Shown: positions 40,229-49,737 of the stretch, in pieces
Layout of the letters: each line of letters starts with the position of its first letter
Numbering within the stretch: the first letter of the stretch is position 1
Origin: Roseibium aggregatum IAM 12614
Lineage (GTDB): Bacteria > Pseudomonadota > Alphaproteobacteria > Rhizobiales > Stappiaceae
NCBI RefSeq assembly: GCF_000168975.1
Contig: NZ_AAUW01000009.1
Coordinates: 214,619 to 278,618 of the forward strand
Direction: 5' to 3'
DNA: 64,000 nucleotides
Notes under the pieces: generated by a model
Seen by the model: only the letters and a program-made list of their open reading frames with translations
What the model was told of the DNA's origin: nothing
The model's database searches: none
Position numbers and translations under genes: made by a program

Positions 40229-40260
40229 CGCGGTCCGGAAACGGGCCGCGTTTTTGTTTT
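40229..40260 (+). terminator. Terminator of the atp operon
   Basis: Stem CGCGGTCCG-GAAA-CGGGCCGCG (9 pairs, one G-U, GAAA loop) then TTTTTGTTTT. 28 bases after the atpC stop. Confidence 0.93.
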
Positions 40261-40354
40261 GGGCGAGGGTCAACCGCAGGTTTGAAACCGCTCAACTCCC
40301 GTCAGGCGGCCTGGTCTGCGGGTTGTTGGTGTTGCGGTAAAGGGGGAGAACGGC

Positions 40355-43300
40355 TCAGGCCCGGGCGAACCGGACCGTGTCTTCCTCTTCGTAGAACTTG
40401 AAGCCGTTCCGGCCATTTTTCTTGACCTCGTAAAGTGCAAGGTCCGCACGCTTTATCACTGGGCTGGGATCGAGTTCGCTGCCCGTAATCGGAGAAATGC
40501 CCACACTGATCCCGACAGAGATGATGTTGTCGAGAACGGTAAACGGCGTACCGATCTTCTTGACAATACGGTCGGCAATCTCTGCTGTTCCGGCATTGCC
40601 CGAGCCGGTTCCTGTCAGGATAATGCCGAATTCATCGCCGCCAAGCCGGGCGACGAGATCGGAAGCACGGACGCATTCGCGCAGCCGCTGAGCAACCGAT
40701 TTCAGTAATTCATCGCCGACATCATGGCCAAAGCTGTCGTTCACCGGTTTGAATTTGTCCAGGTCAAGCAGCATCAGATCGCCGGCAATGCCGTTGTGTG
40801 CCGCCGCCGTCAGGGCTTCCTCCAGTTTGGCATTGAAAAGCGTGCGGTTGGCCAGTCCGGTCAGGGTGTCGTGGTGCGCCGCGAATTGAATCTTTTCCGC
40901 GGCCAGTTCGCGCGAGGTGATGTCTTCATGGGTGCCGATCCATCCACCGCCGGGCAGGGGGGCATGCACCGCGCTTATGATCCTGCCGCTGGGGTGACGG
41001 AATTTGGAGCGGACGACCTCACCTGCTGAAAGGCGGATCATCAGATCCATTACGTGTTCTTGAACGTCGCCCTCGAATTCTCCGCGCTCCTTTTCAGCCT
41101 GAATCAATTCGATCAGGCTGACACCTTCGCGCACATCTCCCTCAGGTTTCTTGAAGATTTCGATATACTGCCGGTTCCACAACGTCAGCCGGCCGCGCGC
41201 GTCAAAGACACTGACGCCCTGTCGCATGTTGGCCAGAATGCCTTCGAGTTCCTGGGTGCGGTGTCTGGCCAGGCGTTCGTTAGTGGCCAGTTGTTCTTCC
41301 AAGTTCTTGCGGTCGGTGATGTCATAAAAATTATGGATCACGCCACCGGACGGCAGGGGGGTACTGCGGGTTTCGATGTAGGTTCCGTTCGCGGCGCGCC
41401 GTTCGAAAACCTGCGGCTTTCGCAAGTCGTATTGACGGTACCGCTCCAGAGCAAGCGCCTCCGGATCGCCAGGGCCGTAATCCCCTCTCTCGGCGTTGTA
41501 CTGGAAGAAGTCGAAGAGATTCGGCCTGCGCTCAATCAGGTCCTCGGGAAAATCCAGAAGGGCGCGGAACTGTTCGTTGCTCGACGCCAGCCGGAGCGAT
41601 TCATCATAATGAACGATGCCTCCTGGAAAATTGTCGAAGATGCTTTGCAGCGTATCGGCCTGCTGCTTCGTCTCCGTGATGTCGGTCAGCGAGACCACCA
41701 CACCGTCGAGATCGAAGTCCTGGTCCTCGTTGACGGGCCTTGCACTCAGGCGCAACCATCGCCGCGGTCGCCCGTTGGCTGATAGAAGATGGGCAATGAC
41801 GTCGCGCACCGACCCGGGGTCGCTGGCAGCCAGTTCCAAAGGAGCGTTGCACTCCCGCCTGCCCTTCAGGCTGCACCGGAGACCGAAATCGATGTCGGCA
41901 ACATTCAACCCAACCAGGTCCATGTCTTTAAAGCCAAGCAATTCGACAGCGGCAGGATTGGCCGACTGGATGTCGCCGGAATGGGTCAGCAAAAGAATGC
42001 CTTCGCTGAGCGTTTCAAGCGTTGTCCGGTGGACGGCCTCGGAATGACGGAGAATGTGTTCTGCCCGCTTGCGTTCCGAGATATCGAAGAAACTGCTGAT
42101 AAGCCCGCCGCTTGGCAGCGGGATACCGCGCACCTCCAGATGAGTGCCGTCAGGGCTGATGTGTTCGTAGATATGCGGTTTGGGATTGTCGAAGTGCCTG
42201 AACCTTTCCTCGAGAAGTTTGCCGGGATCTCCCGGACCATAATCTCCCCGCTCGGCCAGATAGGTCGCCACCTCGACAAGGGACGCCTTGCGATCGATGA
42301 ACGTTTGCGGCAGTTGCAGAAGCCGCTGAAAATCCTTGTTGCAAACCGCCAGCCGTCTTTCCGGGTCGTAGTAGACAAGGCCGCCAGGCAGATTGTCGAA
42401 GATGGCCTGAAGCGCGATTAGCTGCCGCTTGGCGGCGTTCACGTCGGTCAGGGACAGAACGACGCCATCAAGACCGTAGGCATTTCGGTCGCCGATTGAC
42501 TTTGCATTCAGGCTCAGCCAGGTGGATTGGTCAGTGCCGCGCCGGGTCACATTGGCGACCACGTTGCACACCTTCTCCGGATCTTTGGCCGCAAGTTGCA
42601 AAAGACTGCCGCCTGAAACGTCTGCCTCTTCTTCGCAAAGAATATCCAGTTCGAGATCCTGCAGCTTCTTGTCTTTCATCTCCTCGCCGGAATAGCCGAG
42701 CAGCGCGGCGGCAGCAGGGTTGAACGACTGGATCTGGCCGTCCTTGTTGAGAAGAAGAATGCCCTCGCTCAAGGTTTCCAGAGTGGTTCGATGAACGGCC
42801 TCGGATTGCAAAATGGCCTGTTCGGACCGTTTACGTTCGGTAATGTCCTGAAACGCGCCAACCAGACGAGCTGTGCGGCCGTTTTCAATGACAGGCCTGC
42901 CAGCGGTCCGGACCCATATCTTGCGCCCTTTGGCGGTGATGAAGGGAAGTTCCAGGTCCCAGGCGACACCTTCCTTGATGCATTTGATGACGGCATCCGA
43001 GATCTGGCGGCGGCAATCCGGTGCATAGAAGGAGAGTGCCATGTCGACGGTTGGTACGAAGTCGCTGCCGACTTCATGAATTTCCCGCGTTTTGTCGGTC
43101 CAGGTAACCGTGTCTGTATCGACATCGAAATCCCAGCCTCCGACGCCGGAAACTGTCGTGATCTCCTCCAGTAGGGCCTTTTTCCGTATGGCCCGTCGTT
43201 GCTGTTCCCTGGCTTCTCCAAGGGCAGCCTGCGTCTCCCTTTGGGCGCTATGGGATTTCATCAGTCCGAGCACGATCGTGCCCATCCGCCGCAATTGACG

Positions 43301-43729
43301 GAGCTGCAGTTCGCTTGGCTGCCGGGGCTTGGTATCGACAACACACAGGGCACCGAGAATATGCGTGCCATCCAGTGACAGCGGATAGCCGGCGTAAAAG
43401 CGTATGTGAGGTGGACCGCAGACGAGACGGCTGTTGCGGAAGCGCGCGTCTTCATGGGCGTCCGGCACGACCATCACGTCACGCGAAAGGATTGCCTGGT
43501 CGCAAAAAGTCCCGCTTCTGGGCGTGTCTTCGAGAGCGATGCCGGTCCCGGCCTTGTACCAGAGGTCGTCCTTTCCAACGATGGAAATGAACGCGATCGG
43601 TGCCTCAAAGATCGCTGCAAGTGTATCGACGAGATCGTCGTATTCCTGCAGGCGGTCAGAATTGAGGATTGCGAGCGACGCGAGTGCGTCCAGACGATCC
43701 TGTTCGCTATGTCCCTGCACAGGGTTCAT
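40355..43729 (-). CDS. GAF/multi-PAS diguanylate cyclase
   Basis: Signalling protein of 1124 residues, no transmembrane helix. Order: GAF (~20-165, FEAPIAFISIVGKDD, FYAGYPL), first PAS (~190-300, VTWTDKTREIHEVG), then a duplicated module: PAS with SEAVHRTTLETLSEGILLL plus PAS_7-like FDNLPGGLVYYD, and again SEAVHRTTLETLSEGILLL plus FDNFPGGIVHYD, then a last PAS (MRQGVSVFDARGRLTLWN) and a GGDEF domain. The active-site motif GGDEF (residue ~1030) is intact, and RASD five residues before it is a typical c-di-GMP inhibitory I-site. No EAL domain. Probably makes c-di-GMP in response to cytoplasmic signals. Confidence 0.92.
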   Translation of the reverse strand: MNPVQGHSEQDRLDALASLAILNSDRLQEYDDLVDTLAAIFEAPIAFISIVGKDDLWYKAGTGIALEDTPRSGTFCDQAILSRDVMVVPDAHEDARFRNSRLVCGPPHIRFYAGYPLSLDGTHILGALCVVDTKPRQPSELQLRQLRRMGTIVLGLMKSHSAQRETQAALGEAREQQRRAIRKKALLEEITTVSGVGGWDFDVDTDTVTWTDKTREIHEVGSDFVPTVDMALSFYAPDCRRQISDAVIKCIKEGVAWDLELPFITAKGRKIWVRTAGRPVIENGRTARLVGAFQDITERKRSEQAILQSEAVHRTTLETLSEGILLLNKDGQIQSFNPAAAALLGYSGEEMKDKKLQDLELDILCEEEADVSGGSLLQLAAKDPEKVCNVVANVTRRGTDQSTWLSLNAKSIGDRNAYGLDGVVLSLTDVNAAKRQLIALQAIFDNLPGGLVYYDPERRLAVCNKDFQRLLQLPQTFIDRKASLVEVATYLAERGDYGPGDPGKLLEERFRHFDNPKPHIYEHISPDGTHLEVRGIPLPSGGLISSFFDISERKRAEHILRHSEAVHRTTLETLSEGILLLTHSGDIQSANPAAVELLGFKDMDLVGLNVADIDFGLRCSLKGRRECNAPLELAASDPGSVRDVIAHLLSANGRPRRWLRLSARPVNEDQDFDLDGVVVSLTDITETKQQADTLQSIFDNFPGGIVHYDESLRLASSNEQFRALLDFPEDLIERRPNLFDFFQYNAERGDYGPGDPEALALERYRQYDLRKPQVFERRAANGTYIETRSTPLPSGGVIHNFYDITDRKNLEEQLATNERLARHRTQELEGILANMRQGVSVFDARGRLTLWNRQYIEIFKKPEGDVREGVSLIELIQAEKERGEFEGDVQEHVMDLMIRLSAGEVVRSKFRHPSGRIISAVHAPLPGGGWIGTHEDITSRELAAEKIQFAAHHDTLTGLANRTLFNAKLEEALTAAAHNGIAGDLMLLDLDKFKPVNDSFGHDVGDELLKSVAQRLRECVRASDLVARLGGDEFGIILTGTGSGNAGTAEIADRIVKKIGTPFTVLDNIISVGISVGISPITGSELDPSPVIKRADLALYEVKKNGRNGFKFYEEEDTVRFARA

Positions 43730-44007
43730 GATGCACTGTGCCTCTTTGCCGACCGCGTCATTATCCAGGTTTCAGTAAGTTACGCTACGATAAGGAGCCA
43801 AAACAAAGAATTAATTTTTCTAGATTGAATTAAATTGTCTATCAAGGTGGGGTTGTTTTATCTGCTCAAGGAGATTGTATTTATTGAGAATATAACAAAA
43901 GGTAATGTTTAGATGTTGCTTGGGTCGAAATAATTATTTCTTTCGCCTGATGGTTGCTTCCTACAATGGGGAAGCTTCGAAAGCGGATCTCTGAGGGGCT
44001 CCAGACA
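43730..44007. other. AT-rich intergenic region
   Basis: About 280 bases, clearly more AT-rich than surroundings (for example around 43815-43960). It contains the upstream region of the GGDEF gene. I see no coding frame or strong hairpin. Confidence 0.5.
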
Positions 44008-44036
44008 ACAAAAAACCCGGCCTGACGACCGGGTTT
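44008..44036 (-). terminator. Terminator of the GcrA-C-terminus-like gene
   Basis: On the minus strand: arms AAACCCGG and CCGGGTTT around an 8-base loop, continuing into TTTTTTGTTGT. 59 bases after the stop of the gene at 44095. Confidence 0.85.
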
Positions 44037-44094
44037 CAAGGTGCGTGGTGGTTCCACGGAATGTCTGCTTTTCGGTGAAAGCAGCTTGAATGCG

Positions 44095-44301
44095 TTACGC
44101 CGCGCGGCGGAAAGACAGGCTCATGCCACCACCGGAACGGTTACGGCGGCGCTCTTCCGGCGGGATGTAGACGATGGCACTGTGTTCGGTGCAATAAGAA
44201 ACACCTGCTTCAACGCGTGTGGTGCACGGGAAGATGTAGTTACCAGCATCGCCTTCTGCCCATTTGCAGCAGCCCGGGCGCGGGAGAGACAAGTCAGCCA
44301 T
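44095..44301 (-). CDS. 68-residue protein resembling the GcrA C-terminal region
   Basis: Starts MADLSLPRPGCCKWAEGDAG and contains IFPCTTRVEAGVSYCTEHSAIVY, then PPEERRRNRSGG. The arrangement CxW..GD.......FC......G..YC..H is that of the C-terminal segment of the alphaproteobacterial cell-cycle regulator GcrA, but the N-terminal sigma-factor-interacting/DNA-binding part is absent. GAAGGAAAACG precedes ATG 44301 and it has its own terminator. It may be a metal-binding-type mini-protein; role unknown. Confidence 0.75.
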   Translation of the reverse strand: MADLSLPRPGCCKWAEGDAGNYIFPCTTRVEAGVSYCTEHSAIVYIPPEERRRNRSGGGMSLSFRRAA

Positions 44302-44592
44302 GACGTTTTCCTTCGTTCTTCTTCTAACAAAGCGACAAAAGCGCTCGAGCATCCTCGGGAGGGAGGATCCGAACAGCTTTCGACAGAAATCGGATGTAAG
44401 CGGCGCCCGGGACGTCATCCGTTGTCCAACCCAATTGGGTGCCCTTCAGCAAGCGCAGGCATTACATAAGCGGCGTGTCACAAAATTGCAATAGAATAGC
44501 TGGCATTTCCGGCCTGCACTCAGTGCATACCGGGTTAATGTAATGTTATCGTTTGGCTTTACTGCTTGATCTTACTTCGCAAGGTCAAATGT
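44302..44592. other. Intergenic region upstream of the small Cys-rich gene
   Basis: 291 bases between the MocA-fusion stop and the 44095 gene start. No convincing open frame; presumably holds the promoter of the small gene, but I cannot point to a clear -35/-10 pair. Confidence 0.4.
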
Positions 44593-46209
44593 TTAGCCTT
44601 TTGCCTGAGGCAACTTGCCTCCGGCCCGTTGCAGCGCGTCGGGCGTATCGAGATCCAGTCTTGCGGCAGCGCCAATTTCGACTTCGGCCACAAACCCCGA
44701 ATTTTCGCCAATGATATGGCGCGCTCCAACGTCGCCGCGCAGCGATTTCAGCGCGTCGAAGAACCGCCGGTCCCACAGGACAGGATTGCCCCGCTTGCCG
44801 TCCGCCGTCGCCGTGACGATCAGACTGCTGTCGCTTTCGCGGTAGGCACCGATCAGCTTTTTCAGGACGTCGCTGCCGATGCGCGGCATGTCTCCCAAAA
44901 GGATGATCACCGCATCAGTGTCCGCAGCAAGAGCATTCATGCCAGCGCGAATGGACCCGGCCATGCCATCGGCAAAATCCGGATTATGCACCAGCGTAAT
45001 GTCCAGATCCTCCACCTGGGCCCCGACCTCTTCGGCCAGATGGCCGGTGACCAGAACAGTCTGTGCCAGACCGGCACCTGTTGCAGCTTCTGCCGCATGC
45101 CGGATCAGCGTCTTTCCGTCCAGCGTCGCCAGCAGCTTGTTCGGACCACCCATGCGGGACGATTTGCCGGCTCCAAGGATCAGCGCGGCGATTTTGGCGG
45201 CCTTGCCCTTGCGCTTGCCCTCGCGGGGCTGTGGCCGAGTCCCGATCTCCATCAACAGGCCTCCAACGCCCATGGCGGTAATGTCGTCGGGGTGAACTTC
45301 CAGTCCGGCCAGCAGGCGGTCGAGAACCCAGTCGAAGCCGTTTTCCTTCGGACTGCGTGCACAGCCTGGCGCACCCAGCACGGGAAGGCCGCCGAGACTG
45401 CCGAGCATCAGCAGATTGCCCGGATCGACCGGCATGCCCAGGTGATGCACCGTCCCCCCGGCGAGATCCAGCCCCGCAGGTATCACGTCCTGGCGGTCAA
45501 CGACGGCAGAAGCCCCGAACAGGATCAGAAGATCGGCGCCTTCGTCTTTCAACGCCAGCAAGGCCTCGGCGACGGCGTCCCTGGTATGGGCAATCCGGTA
45601 CTCGCTCAGCACTGTTGACCCGCTCGGCAAAAGCCGCTCTTCCAGTACCCTGCGGGTCTTGTCCATGGTCGACGGCTTGAGATGCGGCAGTTGCGTCGCC
45701 ACAAGGCCGACCTTGCGGGGACTGAAGGCTGCGACACGGACGGCGCCCTTGAGGGCGTTTTCGGCGGCACCCAGTTGCTCTTCGGGAACAGCAAAGGAAA
45801 TGATCTTCGCCGTCGCGACCATGCGCCCGGCAAGAACCTTGGTGTAATTCGGCAGCGTCGCGAAGGTGATGGCCGGGTCGATCCGGTTGGCCGCGGTCAC
45901 GGCATCCGCATCGACAACCAGAACGCCGTTGGTGGCAGCATAAAGGTTCATGCGCCCTGTGAAGGCGGTGTCGGTTTCAAGGCCCGTGCCTGCGGCAGCC
46001 GTGGCAAGCCGTTCGGCAGCCGCGTCCTCGCCGGTGTCACGGGGCTCTATCCGGGCAACCATCAGGCTGTCGATACCGGCGGCGGCTATATCGGCGCAGT
46101 CTTTTCCGGTCAGGCGGTGGCCTTTTTTCAGCACACGGTTCGGCAGGGCTGTCCGGTGCGCGAGAATACAGCCTTCGGCATCTTCCGGCGGACAGGGGCC
46201 GAATATCAT
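44593..46209 (-). CDS. Molybdopterin-binding/MocA-like cytidylyltransferase fusion
   Basis: 538 residues with two parts. Residues ~1-340 form a molybdopterin-binding MoaB/MoeA-like region (GADLLILFGASAVVDRQDVIPAGL, LPVLGAPGCARSPKENGFDWVLDR). Residues ~345-538 form a MobA/MocA-type nucleotidyltransferase (ALILGAGKSSRMGGPNKLL, VTGHLAEEV, ILLGDMPRI, GNPVLWDRRFF). Such fusions prepare molybdopterin cytosine dinucleotide for xanthine-oxidase-family enzymes. Start overlaps the preceding XdhC gene by four bases (ATGA). Confidence 0.87.
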   Translation of the reverse strand: MIFGPCPPEDAEGCILAHRTALPNRVLKKGHRLTGKDCADIAAAGIDSLMVARIEPRDTGEDAAAERLATAAAGTGLETDTAFTGRMNLYAATNGVLVVDADAVTAANRIDPAITFATLPNYTKVLAGRMVATAKIISFAVPEEQLGAAENALKGAVRVAAFSPRKVGLVATQLPHLKPSTMDKTRRVLEERLLPSGSTVLSEYRIAHTRDAVAEALLALKDEGADLLILFGASAVVDRQDVIPAGLDLAGGTVHHLGMPVDPGNLLMLGSLGGLPVLGAPGCARSPKENGFDWVLDRLLAGLEVHPDDITAMGVGGLLMEIGTRPQPREGKRKGKAAKIAALILGAGKSSRMGGPNKLLATLDGKTLIRHAAEAATGAGLAQTVLVTGHLAEEVGAQVEDLDITLVHNPDFADGMAGSIRAGMNALAADTDAVIILLGDMPRIGSDVLKKLIGAYRESDSSLIVTATADGKRGNPVLWDRRFFDALKSLRGDVGARHIIGENSGFVAEVEIGAAARLDLDTPDALQRAGGKLPQAKG

Positions 46210-46901
46210 GCGGCAACTCCCGGGGCCGTCCGCAACGCCTTGATAATGGCCCCGAGAACGGCAACCGCAATCTCCTCCGGCGACGCCGCGCCGATATCGA
46301 GACCGATGGGCGCGTCGATCCGATCAAAGAGCTCAGGCGCGAGACCTGCTTCGGTAAACCGTTCCAGCCGCTTGGCGTGGGTCTTGCGGCTGCCAAGCGC
46401 CCCGACATAGAAACAGCCGGTCTTCAGCGCTTCCATCAAGGGGAAATCGTCGATCTTCGGATCATGCGTGACGGCAGCCACGGCTGTGAAGGCGTCGAGC
46501 GGCGTATCCTTCAAGACCTCCTCCGGCCAGTCCGCCTTGAGCGTGCTGCCGGGAAACCGGTCCTCGGTGGCAAAGGCCGTGCGCGGATCGATGACGGTTA
46601 CATCAAGCCCGGCAACCTCCGCCATCGGCACAAGGGCCTGACTGATATGAACGGCGCCGATGATGACCAGCCGCGGTGCCGGTAGCGACACGTTCAAGAA
46701 GACTTCGCCGCCTTCAGTGGTGATCATGCCTGATTTGCCGGAGCGAAACCGCTTTGCAAGTTCCTCCGCCAGGGGATCGGCGGAAAAATCATCGGATTTG
46801 CGAACAAGGCGTTGCCGCCCGTCCGTCATCTCCGTCACCAGGATTGCCGCGCGGCGGGCGGCGCGGTCCTTGTTGAGGTCGGTGAGCAGGGAAAAGTCCA
46901 T
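46206..46901 (-). CDS. XdhC-family protein, C-terminal (Rossmann) domain
   Basis: 231 residues. LPAPRLVIIGAVHISQALVPMA is the XdhC_C nucleotide-binding fold, followed by VIDPRTAFATEDRF, VAAVTHDPKID, YVGALGSRKTHAKRL and IGLDIGAASPEEIAVAVLGAII. XdhC/CoxF proteins deliver sulfurated molybdenum cofactor to xanthine-dehydrogenase-type enzymes. It is the C-terminal half of a full-length XdhC; the N-terminal half is the separate gene at 47548, and a LysE-type gene lies between. Confidence 0.9.
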   Translation of the reverse strand: MDFSLLTDLNKDRAARRAAILVTEMTDGRQRLVRKSDDFSADPLAEELAKRFRSGKSGMITTEGGEVFLNVSLPAPRLVIIGAVHISQALVPMAEVAGLDVTVIDPRTAFATEDRFPGSTLKADWPEEVLKDTPLDAFTAVAAVTHDPKIDDFPLMEALKTGCFYVGALGSRKTHAKRLERFTEAGLAPELFDRIDAPIGLDIGAASPEEIAVAVLGAIIKALRTAPGVAA

Positions 46902-46904
46902 GAT

Positions 46905-47531
46905 CTATGCGCGGTCCGTTGCCAGTTTCAGTCCAAGTCCCACCAGAAGGGATCCGCCGAGCCAGCGTGTGAGGCTCTGGAATCTGGAAGCCCTGGTCAG
47001 GCGTTTCTTCACCTCGCTGGCAAACAGCACGGTGACGATATCCGCCGAGGTGAAGGCGCAGTTGACGATAGTGCCGAGGATCAGGAACTGCGCCCAGATC
47101 GGCAGTCCGGCGTCGGGGATGACGAACTGCGGCAGGAAGGCGATGAAGAAAACGGCGACCTTGGGATTGAGAATCTCCACCAGGATGCTGTCGGCAAAGG
47201 CCCGCTTTGCGGATTTTTGCGGCAGGATGGGCAACGGACCTGCGGCCACGCGGGTGCGGATCATCTGGATGCCGAGGAAGATCAGATAGACGCCGCCCAC
47301 CAGCTTTAGCGCAAGATAGAGCGTCGGCACGGCATTGAAGACAGCCGACAAGCCGAAGGTGGCGGCAAAAACGTGGACATAACATCCAAGATGAATGCCG
47401 GCGGCTGCCATGAAGCCGGCCCGCTGTCCGCGGGCAATCGTCTGAGCGGCGGTATAGAGCAGCGCGGGGCCGGGCATATAGGCAAACAGTGCCGTTGCGG
47501 TAATGAAGGCGAGCAGGCTTTCCGTGGTCAT
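46905..47531 (-). CDS. LysE/RhtB-family exporter within the xdhC operon
   Basis: 208 residues, six hydrophobic helices. FAYMPGPALLYTAAQTIARGQRAG and DSILVEILNPKVAVFFIAFLPQFV are the family signatures. Its start is 17 bases after the XdhC N-terminal gene and its stop 3 bases before the XdhC C-terminal gene, so it lies inside one transcript. MTTESLLA at 47531 is the chosen start; the frame is open upstream into the preceding gene. Exported substrate unknown. Confidence 0.85.
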   Translation of the reverse strand: MTTESLLAFITATALFAYMPGPALLYTAAQTIARGQRAGFMAAAGIHLGCYVHVFAATFGLSAVFNAVPTLYLALKLVGGVYLIFLGIQMIRTRVAAGPLPILPQKSAKRAFADSILVEILNPKVAVFFIAFLPQFVIPDAGLPIWAQFLILGTIVNCAFTSADIVTVLFASEVKKRLTRASRFQSLTRWLGGSLLVGLGLKLATDRA

Positions 47532-47547
47532 TACTTCAGGTCCGGGC

Positions 47548-47883
47548 TCAACTGACAGGTTCGACGTAAACGCGAATGCGTCCGCCACAGGAAAGGCCGA
47601 CGCGCCAGGCGGTTTCGTCGGCAACGCCAAACTCCAGCGTCGTCGGTTTGCCGGTCTCGATCACATCGATTGCCTCGGACACCACCGCGCCTTCGACACA
47701 GCCTCCGGAGACGGAGCCTTCGAAATTGCCTTCCGCATCGATGACCAGGTGGGAACCAACCGGGCGTGGTGCGGAGCCCCAGGTCTCAACCACTGTCGCC
47801 AGCGCAACGGAACGCCCGGCACCACGCCAGCTTTCAGCGGTTTTCAGAACGTCGGGAATGGAAGTCGTCTCTGTGGCCGTCAT
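47548..47883 (-). CDS. XdhC/CoxI-family protein, N-terminal domain
   Basis: 111 residues. ATVVETWGSAPRPVGSHLVI, FEGSVSGGCVEGAVV and GLSCGGRIRVYVEP are the XdhC/CoxI N-terminal domain, including both GGC motifs around cysteines that may bind molybdopterin. First gene of a four-gene minus-strand operon (XdhC-N, LysE type, XdhC-C, MocA fusion). No xanthine-dehydrogenase structural genes are in the window. Start at 47883 has AAGGGGCG upstream. Confidence 0.88.
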   Translation of the reverse strand: MTATETTSIPDVLKTAESWRGAGRSVALATVVETWGSAPRPVGSHLVIDAEGNFEGSVSGGCVEGAVVSEAIDVIETGKPTTLEFGVADETAWRVGLSCGGRIRVYVEPVS

Positions 47884-48068
47884 GACGTCGCCCCTTGAAG
47901 GTAGGACCTCCAATATAGATCTTTCTGAATTTGATGAAAGAGAGCAGTCAGGGGAAAGCAAAGGCCTCCGTTGCTTTTTGTGGCGGGCGGCGCGCATCAG
48001 GCGTGAACGGCATGCTGCCTGATGGCCAACCCTGTTGCCTTTCAGGGAGCCAGCGCCGGACAGCGAAG

Positions 48069-48100
48069 AAAAAACGGCCCCTCACAGGGAGGAGCCGTTC
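48069..48100 (-). terminator. Terminator of pckA
   Basis: On the minus strand: outer arms AACGGC and GCCGTT enclosing CCCT/AGGG, then TTTTTTCTTC. About 27 bases after the pckA stop. Confidence 0.85.
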
Positions 48101-48126
48101 AGGTTGTGCGGGGTATTTTTTCGGGC

Positions 48127-49737
48127 TTATTCGGCTGCCAGGCGCGCGGCGGGAGCGGCATTGAGCACTGCACCGTCGACATGGTCTTCAAAGGTGGCGA
48201 AGTTGCTGACGAACATTTCCACCAGCTTGGCGGCCTGAACGTCATAGGCATCCTTGTCGGCCCAGGTTTCGCGCGGGGTCAGGATCGTATCGTCGACACC
48301 TTCAACGGAAACCGGAACCTGGAAGCCGAAATTCGCATCGGTACGGAACTCGACTTCCTTCAGGCTGCCGTTGAGAGCGGCGGTGAGAAGGGTTCGCGTG
48401 GCCTTGATCGGCATGCGGTGGCCGGTGCCGTGGGCGCCGCCGGTCCAGCCGGTGTTGACCAGCCAGCAATCGACGTTGTGCTTGGCGATGAGGTCCTTCA
48501 GGAGGTTGCCGTATTCGGACGGATGCCGCGGCAGGAACGGTGCACCGAAACAGGTCGAGAAGGTCGCCTGCGGCTCGGTCACGCCCTTTTCGGTGCCGGC
48601 CACCTTCGCGGTGTAGCCGGACAGGAAGTGATACATCGCCTGGGCCGGTGTCAGACGCGCAATCGGCGGCATGACGCCGAAGGCATCGGCCGTCAGCATG
48701 ATGATCGTCTTCGGCATCGGTGCGCAGCCGGTGTCGCTGGCATTGGAAATGAAGTGGATCGGATAGGCGGCGCGGGTGTTTTCCGTCTTCGAACCGTCGT
48801 CGAAATCCGGCACCCGGTTGTCGTCCAGCACCACGTTTTCAAGAACGGTGCCGAAGCGCTGGGTCGTGGAATAGATTTCCGGTTCGGCTTCAGCAGAAAG
48901 CTTGATGGTCTTGGCATAGCAGCCGCCTTCGAAATTGAAGACGCCGCTTTCGCTCCAGCCGTGCTCGTCGTCGCCGATCAACGTGCGGGACGGGTCGGCG
49001 GAAAGTGTGGTCTTGCCCGTGCCGGACAGGCCGAAGAAAACGGCGGTATCGCCGTCGTCGCCGACGTTTGCCGAACAATGCATGGACATCACGCCCTTGG
49101 CCGGCAGCAGGTGGTTGAGCATGGTGAAGACGGACTTCTTCATCTCACCCGCGTAGGAGGTGCCACCGATCAGGACGATCTTGCGCGTCAGATCGCAGGC
49201 GATCACCGTTTCCGAGCGGCAGCCGTGCCGCGCCGGATCCGCCTTGAAGCTCGGCAGATCGATCATCGTCATGTCCGGAGCAAAGCCTTCCAGCTCGGCG
49301 GTTTCGGGCCGCAGCAGAAGGTTGCGGATGAAGAGGGAATGCCAGGCATATTCGGTAAAGACACGCACCGGCAGACGGTGGGTTGCGTCGGCGCCGCCGT
49401 AAAGATCCTGCGCAAACAGCTCCATGCCTTCCGCGTGGGCCAGGAAATCGGCCAGTAGCGCGTCGAAATTGGCTTGCGACATCTGCGCGTTGTTGTCCCA
49501 CCAGACCGTGTCGCGGGTTTCCTCGTCCAGAACAACGAATTTGTCCTTCGGCGAGCGGCCCGTGTGGACACCGGTCTCGGCGACAATGGCGCCTCCGGCA
49601 GCCAGCCGCGTCTCACCGCGCGACAGGGAATGTTCATAAAGAGCAGGCTCGTTCTGGTTCCAATAGAGCGCTTTCAGGCCTTTGAAGCCGAAAGTTTCGC
49701 AACCAATTGAGGGATTCCTGACACCTACTTCTTGCAT
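48127..49737 (-). CDS. pckA: Phosphoenolpyruvate carboxykinase (ATP)
   Basis: Converts oxaloacetate to phosphoenolpyruvate, first step of gluconeogenesis. 536 residues. [12 protein letters not shown] near residue 58, [27 protein letters not shown], the kinase P-loop [15 protein letters not shown] and DDEHGW with metal ligands, [23 protein letters not shown]. Diverges from chvI, as in other Rhizobiales, where pckA expression responds to carbon state and partly to ChvGI. Its own terminator follows. Confidence 0.97.
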   Translation of the reverse strand: MQEVGVRNPSIGCETFGFKGLKALYWNQNEPALYEHSLSRGETRLAAGGAIVAETGVHTGRSPKDKFVVLDEETRDTVWWDNNAQMSQANFDALLADFLAHAEGMELFAQDLYGGADATHRLPVRVFTEYAWHSLFIRNLLLRPETAELEGFAPDMTMIDLPSFKADPARHGCRSETVIACDLTRKIVLIGGTSYAGEMKKSVFTMLNHLLPAKGVMSMHCSANVGDDGDTAVFFGLSGTGKTTLSADPSRTLIGDDEHGWSESGVFNFEGGCYAKTIKLSAEAEPEIYSTTQRFGTVLENVVLDDNRVPDFDDGSKTENTRAAYPIHFISNASDTGCAPMPKTIIMLTADAFGVMPPIARLTPAQAMYHFLSGYTAKVAGTEKGVTEPQATFSTCFGAPFLPRHPSEYGNLLKDLIAKHNVDCWLVNTGWTGGAHGTGHRMPIKATRTLLTAALNGSLKEVEFRTDANFGFQVPVSVEGVDDTILTPRETWADKDAYDVQAAKLVEMFVSNFATFEDHVDGAVLNAAPAARLAAE

